64,000 nt of DNA from Hyphomonadaceae bacterium UBA7672 (GCA_002483135.1 DLHI01000032.1:1-64000), one strand, 5' to 3'. Counted from the first letter of the stretch, positions 26,713-35,857 are shown. The notes: generated from the sequence alone by a model not told the origin. Numbers and translations are program-made.

Positions 26713-27219
26713 CTAGTTGTAGCCGCTCTGCACGACCACCGAGATGTTGCCTTCGCCGCGCTGGCGGACCGTCACATCCTGGCCGTTGCCGGTCTGGATG
26801 ATGGCCGAGGCGTTGTTGGCGCCCAGCTGATCCGTGACCGCGCGGTGATTCGTGCCCATCTGCGCCGTACCAGCGACGTTGTTGTAGCCGGCCTGGCTGG
26901 TCGTGGCCTGCAGGCGCAGGCCGTCCTGGGCCGTGACAGCAAGGTTGGCTTCACCGCGTTGCTGCGTCGTCGACGAGTTGCGCGTGCCGTACTGGTCGAC
27001 GCGCAGGAAGTTGTTGTAGCCCGTCTGGACGCTTTGCGAGTAGTGGCCGCGGCCGCCCTGCACCGTGACCGAACCGTTGCGATCACCGTTCTGCGCGACA
27101 GCGACACCGTGACCACGACCGTTCTGGTCGATCTGAACGCGGTTGCGGCCCTGGGCTTCGGCGACGCCTGCTCCAGCAAGGATGGCCATCGCGAGCGCTG
27201 CTGAAAGAATGCGTTTCAT
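26713..27219 (-). CDS. csgA: Curlin repeat protein, CsgA-like major subunit
   Basis: 168 residues. Signal peptide MKRILSAALAMAILAGAGVA ending in EAQ. The mature protein is almost wholly made of about twelve curlin half-repeats (VQIDQNGRGHGVAVAQNG, SVQTGYNNFLRVDQYG, IIQTGNGQDVTVRQRG), each with Gln-x-Gly and Asn or His. Ends with SGYN, so the repeats reach the C-terminus. That uniform build suits the major fibre subunit. It heads the leftward operon and has a 155-base upstream region with a CAGCTG-rich palindrome. The outer-membrane exporter CsgG is not in the window. Confidence 0.85.
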   Translation of the reverse strand: MKRILSAALAMAILAGAGVAEAQGRNRVQIDQNGRGHGVAVAQNGDRNGSVTVQGGRGHYSQSVQTGYNNFLRVDQYGTRNSSTTQQRGEANLAVTAQDGLRLQATTSQAGYNNVAGTAQMGTNHRAVTDQLGANNASAIIQTGNGQDVTVRQRGEGNISVVVQSGYN

Positions 27220-27315
27220 GAGTAGAACTCCGTTTGCTCTCGCGCACCTATCGAAGCGCGACACGAACAAGATGGGGTTCGGCAGATGAGCGCTGGTTGA
27301 ACAGCAAGTTCAGTT

Positions 27316-27331
27316 TGCAGCTGCAGCTGCA
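27316..27331. promoter_or_regulatory. CAGCTG-rich palindrome upstream of csgA
   Basis: TGCAGCTGCAGCTGCA is a perfect 16-base palindrome about 97 bases upstream of the csgA start, with a third CAGCTGCA copy 9 bases on. It may be a regulator site for curli expression; no CsgD-like gene is visible nearby. Confidence 0.45.
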
Positions 27332-27374
27332 TCAGCTGCATGACATATGATTACAGAGTTCGATGAACGGTTCT

Positions 27375-28520
27375 TCAGAGCCGCGTGGCGATCTCGACGA
27401 AGCGGTCGATGTCGTCTTCGTCGTGATAGAGGCCGAGGCCGATGCGCAGCACATCTCCGCGGAGGTCGGTGACGACTTTCGCGGCGGCCAGCGCCGCTTG
27501 CCATGCAGAGGCGCGCGGGCTTTCGAGCGCGAGGAAGCGGGCGCGCGGTTGCAGGATGCTGGCGTTCAGCAGGCGGGCCGAGCCGAGGCCTGTCTCGTCA
27601 AGTTCTGCCGTGAGCGAGCCGAGCAAGGGATCTATGTGCGCGTTCATCGCGGTGGTGGAGAGGCCTTCGCGTTTCAGCATCTGCTGCACGGCGTTGAAGC
27701 GATAGAGGCCGGAAGGATCGAAAGTGGCGCCGGCATAGCGGCGGGCGTCCCTTGCATAGCCGACTTCGCCGGGCCTGAGCGCGAGATCATCGAAGGCGGC
27801 GAACCAGCCGGTGTTTTCGGGGCGTTCGCCATAGCCGGGCGGCGCATGCATGAAGCAGACGCCCTCGCCCGCCATCGCGTATTTGTAGCCGCCGGCGAGA
27901 TAGAAGATGCGATTGGCGATGCGGCTGAGATCGACATCGATGGCCATGAAAGCGTGATAGCCGTCGACCACGATCCACGGCCCATCCGGATGGGCGATGG
28001 CGGCGAGATCCTCGAGGCGGCGGAAGATGCGGCCCGAGCCGAACATCACATGGCTGACGAAGACGAGATCATGATCGCCGCTGCGGGCGCGTTCGATGAA
28101 GGTGTCGACGAAGGCCGGGTCGTCCGTCGGGATGATTTCGAGATCGATAGCGCCGGATTCGGCCCAGCGCGCGGACTGGCGGCGGAAGGAGTGGAACTCG
28201 CCGTCGCTGGCCAACACGCGCGGCTGTGGTCTGTCGACGGCGGAGAGGATGCGGACGATCAGTTCGTGCGTGTTGGGCGCGAAGACGATGCTGTCGGGCG
28301 ATGGAAGGTTCAGCTCAGCCGCGATATGGCCTTGGGCTTCGGGCCAGACCTCGCTCATGACGCGGTCCCATTTGTGGTCGGCGAGGCGCGCGCTGTCGTT
28401 CCAGGCTTCCTGCTGGCCTTCGAAGCTGGCGTCGGGCCATAGGTGATGGCTGTGGGCGGCCATGTGCAGGCGGCCGGGCGCGGCGGCGAGCGAGCGGGAG
28501 AAGAGGCGTTTGAAGCTCAC
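27375..28520 (-). CDS. kynU: Kynureninase-like PLP enzyme (aminotransferase class V fold)
   Basis: 381 residues. The fold is class V aminotransferase; the PLP-binding Lys lies in YLAGGYKYAMAGEG and the conserved Asp/His in VVDGYHAFMA. Known kynureninases are a little longer and have a different Lys context, so the assignment relies partly on the neighbour. The gene starts at GTG 28520, 10 bases after the stop of tryptophan 2,3-dioxygenase, with GAGGG as ribosome site. Kynureninase would cleave kynurenine to anthranilate and alanine. A related PLP hydrolase is the alternative. Confidence 0.68.
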   Translation of the reverse strand: MSFKRLFSRSLAAAPGRLHMAAHSHHLWPDASFEGQQEAWNDSARLADHKWDRVMSEVWPEAQGHIAAELNLPSPDSIVFAPNTHELIVRILSAVDRPQPRVLASDGEFHSFRRQSARWAESGAIDLEIIPTDDPAFVDTFIERARSGDHDLVFVSHVMFGSGRIFRRLEDLAAIAHPDGPWIVVDGYHAFMAIDVDLSRIANRIFYLAGGYKYAMAGEGVCFMHAPPGYGERPENTGWFAAFDDLALRPGEVGYARDARRYAGATFDPSGLYRFNAVQQMLKREGLSTTAMNAHIDPLLGSLTAELDETGLGSARLLNASILQPRARFLALESPRASAWQAALAAAKVVTDLRGDVLRIGLGLYHDEDDIDRFVEIATRL

Positions 28521-28530
28521 AGCCGAACCC

Positions 28531-29322
28531 TCACAGCCTGTTCCTGAGCGACCAGAGTTCGGGGAACGCACGCTTGCCCAGCGTGCTTTCGAGATACGAG
28601 ACGCCGGCCGAGCCGCCCGTGCCGGGCTTGCCGCCGATGATGCGCGCAACCGTGACGGCGTGGCGGTGGCGCCAGGTGGCCATGGCGTCGTCCACGTCGA
28701 GCAGTTTTTCGGCGAGCTGGTAGAGATCCCAGTGGCGGTGCGTGTCGCGATAGACTTCAGACCACGCTTCCTCGATGGCGGGTTTGGGGATGTAGGGCTG
28801 TGTCCAGTCGCGGTTGAGCGCGCTTTCGGGAAGCACGAAGCCCCGCGCGGCTAGCGCGGCGTTGGCGTCGTCCCACAGGCTCGGCGCTTCGAGCGCGGCA
28901 ATGAGCGTGGCCTGCGCGGCGGGGCGATCCTTCTGGATGGCAATGTGCTTGCCGTCCTTGAGGCCGAGCATGAATTCGACCGTGCGGAACTGATCCGACT
29001 GGAACCCCGAGCTTGGGCCGAGGACGGCGCGGAAGCTGGTGTAGTCGGACGGCGTCATGGTGGCGAGCACGTCCCACGACAGCGTCATCACCGCCTGTAT
29101 GCGCGAGACGCGGGCGAGCGACTTGTAGGCTTCGATCAGCGCGCCATTGCGCACGAGGCCCTTGGCCAGGTGCAGCTCGGAGATCACCTGCTTGAGCCAG
29201 AGTTCCTTGGTCTGGTGGATGATGATGAAGAGGGTTTCGTCGTGCGTCTGGGACAGCGGGGTCTGGGCCGAGAGGACCTGATCCAGCTGCAGGTAGCGCG
29301 CATAGGTCATGTCTGCGGACAT
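28531..29322 (-). CDS. kynA: Tryptophan 2,3-dioxygenase
   Basis: 263 residues. A haem enzyme that opens tryptophan to N-formylkynurenine. Seen: TYARYLQLDQVLSAQTPLS, the HDETLFIIIHQTKELWLKQ helix with the substrate-pocket His, and near the end WRHRHAVTVARIIGGKPGTG, which holds the haem-ligand His and the GTGGS loop. Full length. It heads a leftward pair with the kynureninase-like gene. A separate kynurenine formamidase of the KynB family is absent here. Confidence 0.96.
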   Translation of the reverse strand: MSADMTYARYLQLDQVLSAQTPLSQTHDETLFIIIHQTKELWLKQVISELHLAKGLVRNGALIEAYKSLARVSRIQAVMTLSWDVLATMTPSDYTSFRAVLGPSSGFQSDQFRTVEFMLGLKDGKHIAIQKDRPAAQATLIAALEAPSLWDDANAALAARGFVLPESALNRDWTQPYIPKPAIEEAWSEVYRDTHRHWDLYQLAEKLLDVDDAMATWRHRHAVTVARIIGGKPGTGGSAGVSYLESTLGKRAFPELWSLRNRL

Positions 29323-29429
29323 CGGGCCGGTCTCCTGAACTCAAGGAAGGAGGAAGCAGGCATCGCCCGCGGATGCAACAGCCAGGCACGTTCTTGCGCA
29401 AACGGCCGGCGGCGGCCAGTGTGCGCGGC

Positions 29430-30509
29430 ATGACATCAAGCGGCGTCCAGCAGTTGCAGGAATACCTCTTGCCCTTGCTGCGTGCGCTTGAGGGCCTGGG
29501 CTATATCTCCCGGCATCTCGACCCCATCGGCTACACACATATTCTGGCGCGTGCTGGCGTGGCGCATGTAGACCTGCGCGCCGCGAAGGCGGGGCTTGCC
29601 GAATGGGAGGCGCCCTACTCCGCCCTGCGACCGCAGCTTGATCTGGCGGCTGATGAGACGATCGCCGCCTATGACGGGCTGGAAGAAGCAGCGGGCCCGC
29701 CGGAGGACATCACGCACGCTTTCCGCGCCCTGCGCCATGCGCCGCGTGCGCTGGAGGCGCTGTATCCGCTTGCCGGGATTGTGCCGCCGATAAGTCGCTA
29801 CTTTCTCGATCCAGCGATGCGTGAGGATGCAGAACTGCATCAGAGATTGCTGCGCCAGCCGACGCTGGAGAATACGGGCGTCATCCGGCTGGGCAACGAC
29901 CCAGATGCCCGTGACACGGTGTGGGTCTATGTGCCGGAATCACATGACCCGGACAAGCCGGCGCCGGTCGCCTTCGTGCTGCATGGCGGATCGGGGCGGG
30001 GACGCGCCTTCCTGTGGAGCTGGGTACGGGCGGCGCGGAGCCGAGGCGTGATCGTGGTGGCGCCGACATCGGTGGGTCAGACATGGGCGATACAGGGTCC
30101 GGATCCGGACTCGCCGCGCCTCGCCACGGCGCTTGCCTTCATGCGCGAGACGTGGGCGATCGATGAGCGTCGCATCCTGCTAGCTGGCATGAGCGATGGG
30201 GGGACTTTCTCCTACACGTCCGGACTGATGGGGGACTCGCCCTTCACACATCTCGCGCCGGTGGCGGCGGCTTTCCATCCCATGCTGGTGGCGATGGCAG
30301 ATCATGACCGCGTCAGGGGATTGCCGCTGCACATCATCCATGGCGTTCGCGACTGGATGTTTCCAGTGCAGATGGCGGAGGAGTCGCATGAGCATTTCAC
30401 GCGCGCGGGCGCGAATGTGACGTACCGGCGGTTGGACGATCTGAGCCATGCCTATGGCGGCGATCTCAGCAGCATGATCCTCGACTGGCTGGTGGACAAT
30501 CCGCGCTGA
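29430..30509 (+). CDS. Alpha/beta hydrolase, esterase/phospholipase type
   Basis: 359 residues. The C-terminal 200 residues form an alpha/beta hydrolase: oxyanion loop VLHGGSGRG, nucleophile elbow LLAGMSDGGTFSY, an Asp in HGVRDWMFP and the catalytic His in DLSHAYGG. The N-terminal 150 residues are a helical extension of unknown type. ATG 29430 is chosen because an earlier ATG (29373) adds an Arg-rich leader, but the ribosome site is weak for both. It is divergent from tdo with 107 bases between. It could supply the missing formylkynurenine hydrolysis, but that is only a guess. Confidence 0.7.
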   Translation: MTSSGVQQLQEYLLPLLRALEGLGYISRHLDPIGYTHILARAGVAHVDLRAAKAGLAEWEAPYSALRPQLDLAADETIAAYDGLEEAAGPPEDITHAFRALRHAPRALEALYPLAGIVPPISRYFLDPAMREDAELHQRLLRQPTLENTGVIRLGNDPDARDTVWVYVPESHDPDKPAPVAFVLHGGSGRGRAFLWSWVRAARSRGVIVVAPTSVGQTWAIQGPDPDSPRLATALAFMRETWAIDERRILLAGMSDGGTFSYTSGLMGDSPFTHLAPVAAAFHPMLVAMADHDRVRGLPLHIIHGVRDWMFPVQMAEESHEHFTRAGANVTYRRLDDLSHAYGGDLSSMILDWLVDNPR

Positions 30510-30628
30510 CGCGCCGGTACGCGGGGACAGCGCACGGGACAACGATCTATTGGCTGAAAATTCCCGGTGCGGGTTGTTCTGATCGGAGACTGCGGGTCTA
30601 TATGCCCTGATAGTTCAGAGGTGCCGGA

Positions 30629-32455
30629 ATGACCAAGCTTCATCCGAAAATCGCCGAGGTTACGGCGCGCATCGAGGAGCGCAGCAAGGACAGCCGTGCG
30701 GATTATCTCGCGCGCATGCTGGCGGCGAAGGATGCGGGGCCGGGGCGGCAGCATCTGTCCTGCGGGAACCTGGCGCATGCGTTTGCGGCTGTGCCGCTGG
30801 GCGACAAGCTGACGATCAGGGGCCGTGCGCCGAATATCGGCATCGTGACCAGCTACAACGACATGCTGAGCGCGCATCAGCCGTTCAAGGACTATCCGGA
30901 CATCATCAAGGATGCGGCGCGGAAAGTGGGTGCGGCGGCGCAGGTGGCGGGCGGCGTGCCGGCGATGTGCGATGGCGTGACCCAGGGCCGGCCGGGCATG
31001 GAGCTGTCTCTGTTCTCGCGCGATGTGATCGCGATGAGTGCCGCTGTGGCGCTGACGCACGATGCGTTCGATGCCGCGCTGATGCTGGGGACGTGCGACA
31101 AGATCGTGCCGGGTCTGGTGATCGGCGCGCTGGCGTTCGGGCATCTGCCGGTGATCTTCTCGCCGGCGGGGCCGATGCCGTCGGGCATCAGCAATAAAGA
31201 GAAGGCGAAAGTGCGCGAGCAGTTCGCGCTTGGACAGGTGACGCGCGAGCAGCTGCTGGAGGCGGAGGCGGCGAGCTATCACACGGCGGGGACGTGCACC
31301 TTCTATGGCACGGCGAATTCCAACCAGATGATGATGGAGCTGATGGGGCTGCACCTGCCCGGCACGGCGTTCGTCAATCCGGGCACGCCGTTGCGCGATG
31401 CGCTGGTGCGAGCCGCGGCTGTGCGGTGTGTAGAGCTTGCCCAGGCGGGCGAAGGGGCGATGGCGCACATTGTCGATGCGAAGTCGATCGTGAACGCGAT
31501 TGTCGGACTGATGGCGACGGGTGGATCGACCAATCATGCGCTGCACCTGCCGGCCATGGCGCAGGCTGCGGGCATCGTTGTGGACTGGGACGATTTCTCG
31601 GACATCTCCTCGGTCGTTCCCCTGCTCGCACGCGTCTATCCAAACGGCACGGCGGATGTGAACCAGTTCCACGCAGCGGGCGGCATGGCGTTCGTCACGC
31701 GCGAGCTGCTGGCTGCGGGGCTGCTCCATGGCGACACCCACACGGTCGCAGGCAAGGGCCTCGCCGCCTACACGCAGGAGCCGTGGCTCGATGGCGATAC
31801 ACTGCGCTGGCGCGATGGCGCGGCGGAGACGCTGGACGAGAACATCCTGCGGCCCGTGCATTCACCATTCGAGACTGAAGGCGGCATTCGTCTGCTGAAG
31901 GGCAATCTCGGACGCGGGGTGATCAAGGTGTCGTCGGTGCCAAAGGACCGCCGCGTGATAGATGCGCCCGCGGCGGTGTTCGAGACGCAGGCGGATTTTA
32001 CGGCGGCGTTCAAGGCCGGGAAGCTGGATCGCGATGTGATTGCGGTGCTGCGCTTCCAGGGACCGCGCGCGAATGGAATGCCGGAACTTCATTCGCTGAC
32101 GCCTGCGCTGACGGCGCTGCAGAACAAGGGGTTCAGGGTGGCGTTGGTGACCGATGGGCGCATGTCAGGCGCATCAGGCGCGGTGCCGGCAGCGATCCAC
32201 ATGACCCCGGGAGCCGATCAGGATTCGTTGCTGGCGCGCATTCAGGATGGCGACCGCGTTGTGCTGGATGCCGAGCAAGGCACGCTGGAGCTGATGATTG
32301 ACGCGGCAGAGCTTGCGAAGCGGCCACGCGCGACGATGCCAGCGGCGGGCCATGGCTGGGGCCGCGAGCTTTTTGCGCCGCTGCGCGCGCTGGCGGGCGA
32401 TGCCGAGGCGGGCGGCGGGATTTTCAATCTTCTGGCGGCTGGAGCGCGGGCATGA
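30629..32455 (+). CDS. edd: Phosphogluconate dehydratase
   Basis: 608 residues. Converts 6-phosphogluconate to 2-keto-3-deoxy-6-phosphogluconate with a 4Fe-4S cluster. Seen: VTSYNDMLSAHQPFKDYP, GGVPAMCDGVTQGRPGMELS, LMLGTCDKIVPGLVIGAL and VALVTDGRMSGASGAVPAA, all IlvD/Edd motifs; the Cys residues are cluster ligands. Length fits Edd rather than IlvD. eda overlaps the stop by 4 bases. Confidence 0.97.
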   Translation: MTKLHPKIAEVTARIEERSKDSRADYLARMLAAKDAGPGRQHLSCGNLAHAFAAVPLGDKLTIRGRAPNIGIVTSYNDMLSAHQPFKDYPDIIKDAARKVGAAAQVAGGVPAMCDGVTQGRPGMELSLFSRDVIAMSAAVALTHDAFDAALMLGTCDKIVPGLVIGALAFGHLPVIFSPAGPMPSGISNKEKAKVREQFALGQVTREQLLEAEAASYHTAGTCTFYGTANSNQMMMELMGLHLPGTAFVNPGTPLRDALVRAAAVRCVELAQAGEGAMAHIVDAKSIVNAIVGLMATGGSTNHALHLPAMAQAAGIVVDWDDFSDISSVVPLLARVYPNGTADVNQFHAAGGMAFVTRELLAAGLLHGDTHTVAGKGLAAYTQEPWLDGDTLRWRDGAAETLDENILRPVHSPFETEGGIRLLKGNLGRGVIKVSSVPKDRRVIDAPAAVFETQADFTAAFKAGKLDRDVIAVLRFQGPRANGMPELHSLTPALTALQNKGFRVALVTDGRMSGASGAVPAAIHMTPGADQDSLLARIQDGDRVVLDAEQGTLELMIDAAELAKRPRATMPAAGHGWGRELFAPLRALAGDAEAGGGIFNLLAAGARA

Positions 32456-33075
32456 CTGTTGATGAACTCATGGCGGTGCAACCGGTGATCCCTGTGATCA
32501 CCGTTGAACGTGTCGAAGATGCGATCCCGCTGGCGGGCGCGCTGGCGGGGAATGGATTGCGGGTGCTGGAAGTGACGTTGCGCACGCCGGCGGCGCTGGC
32601 CTGCATCCGCGAGATGACGAAGGTGTCGGGCGCCATTGTGGGCGCGGGCACGGTGTTGACGGCGAACGATGTGATGCTGGCGCGCGAGGCCGGCGCGACG
32701 TTCATCGTGACGCCAGGCCTCTCGGCGGCGACCGTGGCGGCGGCGCGCGAGGCGGACATTCCGATCCTGCCGGGGATCGCGACGGCGACGGAACTGATGC
32801 AGGGTCTCGACCTTGGGCTGACGCGGTTCAAGTTCTTCCCGGCGGAACAGGCGGGCGGGCGCGCGATGCTGGATGCGTTTCGCGGGCCGTTTGGCGCGGT
32901 GAGGTTCTGCCCGACAGGCGGCATCTCGCTGGAGCTGGCGCGCGATTATCTCAAGCGACCGAATGTGGGGTGCGTAGGCGGCGGCTGGGTGTGCCCCACC
33001 AAGCTGATTGACGCGAAGAAGTGGGACGAGATTGGCATGCTGGCGAAAGAGGCGGCTGCGTTGCCGCGCGGCTAG
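32452..33075 (+). CDS. eda: KDPG aldolase
   Basis: 207 residues. Splits 2-keto-3-deoxy-6-phosphogluconate to pyruvate and glyceraldehyde-3-phosphate. Seen: LRVLEVTLRTPAAL with the catalytic Glu, GAGTVL, and the Schiff-base Lys in TRFKFFPAEQAGG, then FCPTGGIS. The start overlaps the edd stop (ATGA). It completes the Entner-Doudoroff set in this window. Convergent with the next gene, with a 4-base overlap. Confidence 0.96.
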   Translation: MTVDELMAVQPVIPVITVERVEDAIPLAGALAGNGLRVLEVTLRTPAALACIREMTKVSGAIVGAGTVLTANDVMLAREAGATFIVTPGLSAATVAAAREADIPILPGIATATELMQGLDLGLTRFKFFPAEQAGGRAMLDAFRGPFGAVRFCPTGGISLELARDYLKRPNVGCVGGGWVCPTKLIDAKKWDEIGMLAKEAAALPRG

Positions 33076-33590
33076 CTCGCGCGCAGTTCGTCGCGGCGGG
33101 GTGGGCCGGCCATGGCGAGCATGGCGACCTGCACAGAGAGCGCGAGCGAGAGATACCCGACCGCGCCCATGATCTGCGGCATTGGGCCTTCGCCGAACAC
33201 CATCAGGCTGGTGTTCGTGGCGAGCAGGTGATCGCGCAACATGCCGAGGCCGACGAAGCCGGCGAAGAATGTGGCGACGCCGGTCCAGCCCATGGCGCGC
33301 ATCATGCGCCAACCAATGAGTCCGGCCGCGCCGCCGAAGACGAAGGCGACGGACAGCGCAAGCGCCAGCGTGGCCAGAACGTCGTTGGTTGCGGGGTAGG
33401 TCCACCAGTCCTGCTGCGCAGCCAGCGTATCCCAGCCGATGTTGAAGACAGCCGCGACAACGCCGCCGGCAAGAGCGGCCGTGGCCCGCTTTCCGCCCGC
33501 GCGCGTCAGCCAGACCACCACCGCAAACACGGCTGGCGCCCCCAGGCACACGGCAATCAGCACAACCGTCGACACGCGCGACACCAACAA
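33072..33590 (-). CDS. Integral membrane protein of unknown function
   Basis: 172 residues with about five hydrophobic helices (for example VVLIAVCLGAPAVFAVVVWL and LATLALALSVAFVFGGAAGL). Trp-rich loops include WDTLAAQQDWWTYP, which recalls small multi-helix enzymes such as carotenoid-related proteins, but I cannot confirm it. The start is uncertain: TTG 33590 and a nearby GTG are both possible and neither has a strong ribosome site. Confidence 0.55.
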   Translation of the reverse strand: MLVSRVSTVVLIAVCLGAPAVFAVVVWLTRAGGKRATAALAGGVVAAVFNIGWDTLAAQQDWWTYPATNDVLATLALALSVAFVFGGAAGLIGWRMMRAMGWTGVATFFAGFVGLGMLRDHLLATNTSLMVFGEGPMPQIMGAVGYLSLALSVQVAMLAMAGPPRRDELRAS

Positions 33591-33635
33591 CTGAACAGCA
33601 ATGACTCTACGCGTGCGCGGCTGATGAAGAAAGAG

Positions 33636-34679
33636 TCATCTTGGCAGAAGCTTCAGAAATTCATCGTCACGCCAGCGTGTCGCGCCGGGCGTCATGGCGC
33701 GCAGGATTTCATTGGCCTGTCTTGCGACAACCAGACGACGCTTTCGGAACAGGTAGAGCCGCTGGTCGCCGGCGCCAGCCGCCATGACGATGTCCTCACC
33801 CTTTGCCGCATCACCGATGGCGTCCCCATCGATGCCGGAGCGCGGGCTGGGGCCGATAAGGCCGGGGCGTAGCAGCCACCATGACAGGCCATAACCGGGG
33901 TTGGCGGAGGTCGCCTCGAACAGCGCTGTATGAACGCGCGGGTCCATGCCCTTGCCGCCATCGAGCACCCACTGGCCGAACCTTGCCCAATGACGCGCGG
34001 TCAGGTGGGCGCCTTGCGGGAGGAAGGGGTTGCCGTCGGCGCCACGTTTCCAGTCGGTGGGTTTGATGCCGAGCTGATCGAACAGGCGAGCTTGCAGCCA
34101 GACCACAGGGTCTTCCGGCTTTCCGGCGGCGTGCAGCTTTCGTTTAAGTATCTCACCGAAACACTGGAAATCGGTTGGGCCGTAGACGAACTTCGCGCCG
34201 GGATCGCGGACGGCCTTTGCCTTGATCGCGTCAGCATAGGCAGGAGGGCGAGCGACCTCGCCTTCCCCTTGCAGTCCGGATGTCAGCGTCAGCAGGTGGC
34301 GGATGGTGATCTTGTTGCAGCCGTCGCTCTGCCATTCGGTCAGGGTCTTCGCGGCGGGTTCGTTGATGTCGAGCAGACCATCGGCCTGGGCGAGGCCGGC
34401 CATGACGCCCGTAAAGCTCTTTGTGCCGGAGGCGAGTTCCCAGCCTTTTCCGGGCGCGCCGGGATCGGGATAGGTCTCGAACAGAACCTTGCCGTCCTGC
34501 ATGACGAGCAGCGAGACGCCGCGGCGTTTGGCTGAATATTCAGCTGCTGCAGCGTAGGGACCAGAGACTGGCGGTGCGTCGTTGCCGTCGAAGCGGTTGC
34601 GAAGGCGCTGGGCGCAGGCGGTGCTGGAAAATGCAGCAGCACCAATGCCGAGCATGAGTGTGCGTCGTGTTGAGATCAT
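33636..34679 (-). CDS. Serine hydrolase, beta-lactamase class C fold
   Basis: 347 residues. Tat-like or Sec signal (STRRTLMLGIGAAAFSSTAC). The catalytic Ser-x-x-Lys is in LASGTKSFTG; a Tyr-containing loop YGPTDFQCFG corresponds to the second motif. The fold includes penicillin-binding proteins, esterases and class C beta-lactamases. The KTG-type third motif is not obvious, so beta-lactam hydrolysis is doubtful; an esterase or peptidase is likelier. It is 21 kb from blaI and has no matching operator that I can see. Confidence 0.82.
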   Translation of the reverse strand: MISTRRTLMLGIGAAAFSSTACAQRLRNRFDGNDAPPVSGPYAAAAEYSAKRRGVSLLVMQDGKVLFETYPDPGAPGKGWELASGTKSFTGVMAGLAQADGLLDINEPAAKTLTEWQSDGCNKITIRHLLTLTSGLQGEGEVARPPAYADAIKAKAVRDPGAKFVYGPTDFQCFGEILKRKLHAAGKPEDPVVWLQARLFDQLGIKPTDWKRGADGNPFLPQGAHLTARHWARFGQWVLDGGKGMDPRVHTALFEATSANPGYGLSWWLLRPGLIGPSPRSGIDGDAIGDAAKGEDIVMAAGAGDQRLYLFRKRRLVVARQANEILRAMTPGATRWRDDEFLKLLPR

Positions 34680-34749
34680 CACCGCCTCCAACCTGTTTCA
34701 GTGCGATACTGTGCGGTATCGTTCCTGAATGCTGGTTGAATGGCGCGCG

Positions 34750-35850
34750 TCAGTCTTCCGCCGCCTGGAAGTATTTCGAGAGGCGGAGGCCCTGCCCTGC
34801 GTAGGTCGAATATGAGCCGGCGGCGCCATAGGGCACGTCGGGTTCGGTGGTGAGCTTTTCGAAGACAAGGCGGCCGACGGGTTGGCCGTCTTCGAGGATG
34901 AAAGGGACTTCGCGCGAGCGGACTTCGAGGACGGCCTTGCCCTTGGAGTGCGTGACGCCGAAGCCGGGGTCGAAGAAGCCGGCATAGTGGGCGCGGAACT
35001 CGCCTAGCTCGGGCGCGATGGGGGCCATCTCGGCGGCTTCGTCCAGCGGGATGACGATCTTTTCCTTCGACGCGAGGATGTAGAACTCGCCGGGGTCCAG
35101 CACGATGCGGCCGCCGCGTGCGCGGATCGGCTCCCAGAAATCGTCGATAGCGTGCGCGCCAATAGCGGCGAGGTCGATCACGCGCGAATGCCGCTTGGCG
35201 CGATAGCCGACGATGTCTGACTTGGTGGGGAAGAGGTCGAGGCTGAACGTCATGTCGCGCACCGGCTTGGGCGGGCCGCGACGGACGCGGAGTTGCAGCA
35301 GACGATCACCCGTGCGCGCGAGGACGGAGAAGGTGCGCGGGGATATCTCGGCATAAAGCTCACCCGAATAACCGGCGGGGACGCCATCGAAGGCGCGGGC
35401 GCGGTCGGATACGGCGCGGACGAAGACGTCGATGCGGCCGGTGGAGCTTTTCGGGTTGGCGGCGGCGGAGACGTCTTTCGGCAGGCGCAGGCGTTCCTGC
35501 AGCGGGACGAGATAAACGCAACCGGTTTCGAGCACCGCGCCGCGCGTGAGATCGAGCGTGTGCATGACGAGGCTGTCGTCGAGCCGGTCGGCAACGACGG
35601 ACTTGCCGGGCAGGAAGCTGGCGCGCAGGCGGTAGGCGACCTTGCCGAGACGCAGATCAAGGCTGGCGGGCTGGATCTGGTCGGGCTTGACCCCGCCATC
35701 GGCGAGGATCGCGCCGGAGGCGATGATCGCCTTCAGCTCGCTGTCTGGCATGACGCCGGGGGCGGCGGCGCGCTTTGCGGGCGGCTTCGCGGCGGCCTTT
35801 GCCGGGGCCCTGGCAGCCGGTTTCATGTGGGCGGGAGACGTCTTCTTCAT
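34750..35850 (-). CDS. dcd: dCTP deaminase, long two-domain form
   Basis: 366 residues. Makes dUTP from dCTP (or dUMP directly). Two related halves: the first has PASLDLRLGKVAYRLRASFL, the second has GEFYILASKEKIVIPLDEAAEM and FDPGFGVTHSKGKAVLEVRS, matching the long alphaproteobacterial form. An Ala/Lys/Pro-rich leader precedes them. The start is ATG 35850 with AAGGGCG close by; GTG 35865 is possible. It overlaps or abuts the GST gene stop (35858). Confidence 0.85.
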   Translation of the reverse strand: MKKTSPAHMKPAARAPAKAAAKPPAKRAAAPGVMPDSELKAIIASGAILADGGVKPDQIQPASLDLRLGKVAYRLRASFLPGKSVVADRLDDSLVMHTLDLTRGAVLETGCVYLVPLQERLRLPKDVSAAANPKSSTGRIDVFVRAVSDRARAFDGVPAGYSGELYAEISPRTFSVLARTGDRLLQLRVRRGPPKPVRDMTFSLDLFPTKSDIVGYRAKRHSRVIDLAAIGAHAIDDFWEPIRARGGRIVLDPGEFYILASKEKIVIPLDEAAEMAPIAPELGEFRAHYAGFFDPGFGVTHSKGKAVLEVRSREVPFILEDGQPVGRLVFEKLTTEPDVPYGAAGSYSTYAGQGLRLSKYFQAAED

Positions 35851-35857
35851 TCGCCCT

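Noticed and set aside
25544..27219. Short repeats that could look like a CRISPR array
   Set aside because: The period corresponds to 11-residue curlin units inside reading frames, not to identical repeats with unique spacers; no cas genes are present.
30452..31861. Leftward 469-codon frame opposite edd
   Set aside because: A shadow of edd. Arg/His-rich composition without any domain; edd itself is unmistakable.
33636..34679. Serine hydrolase as the beta-lactamase controlled by BlaI
   Set aside because: It is 21 kb away, lacks an obvious KTG motif and no GATTACAGGYGTAC operator was found upstream.
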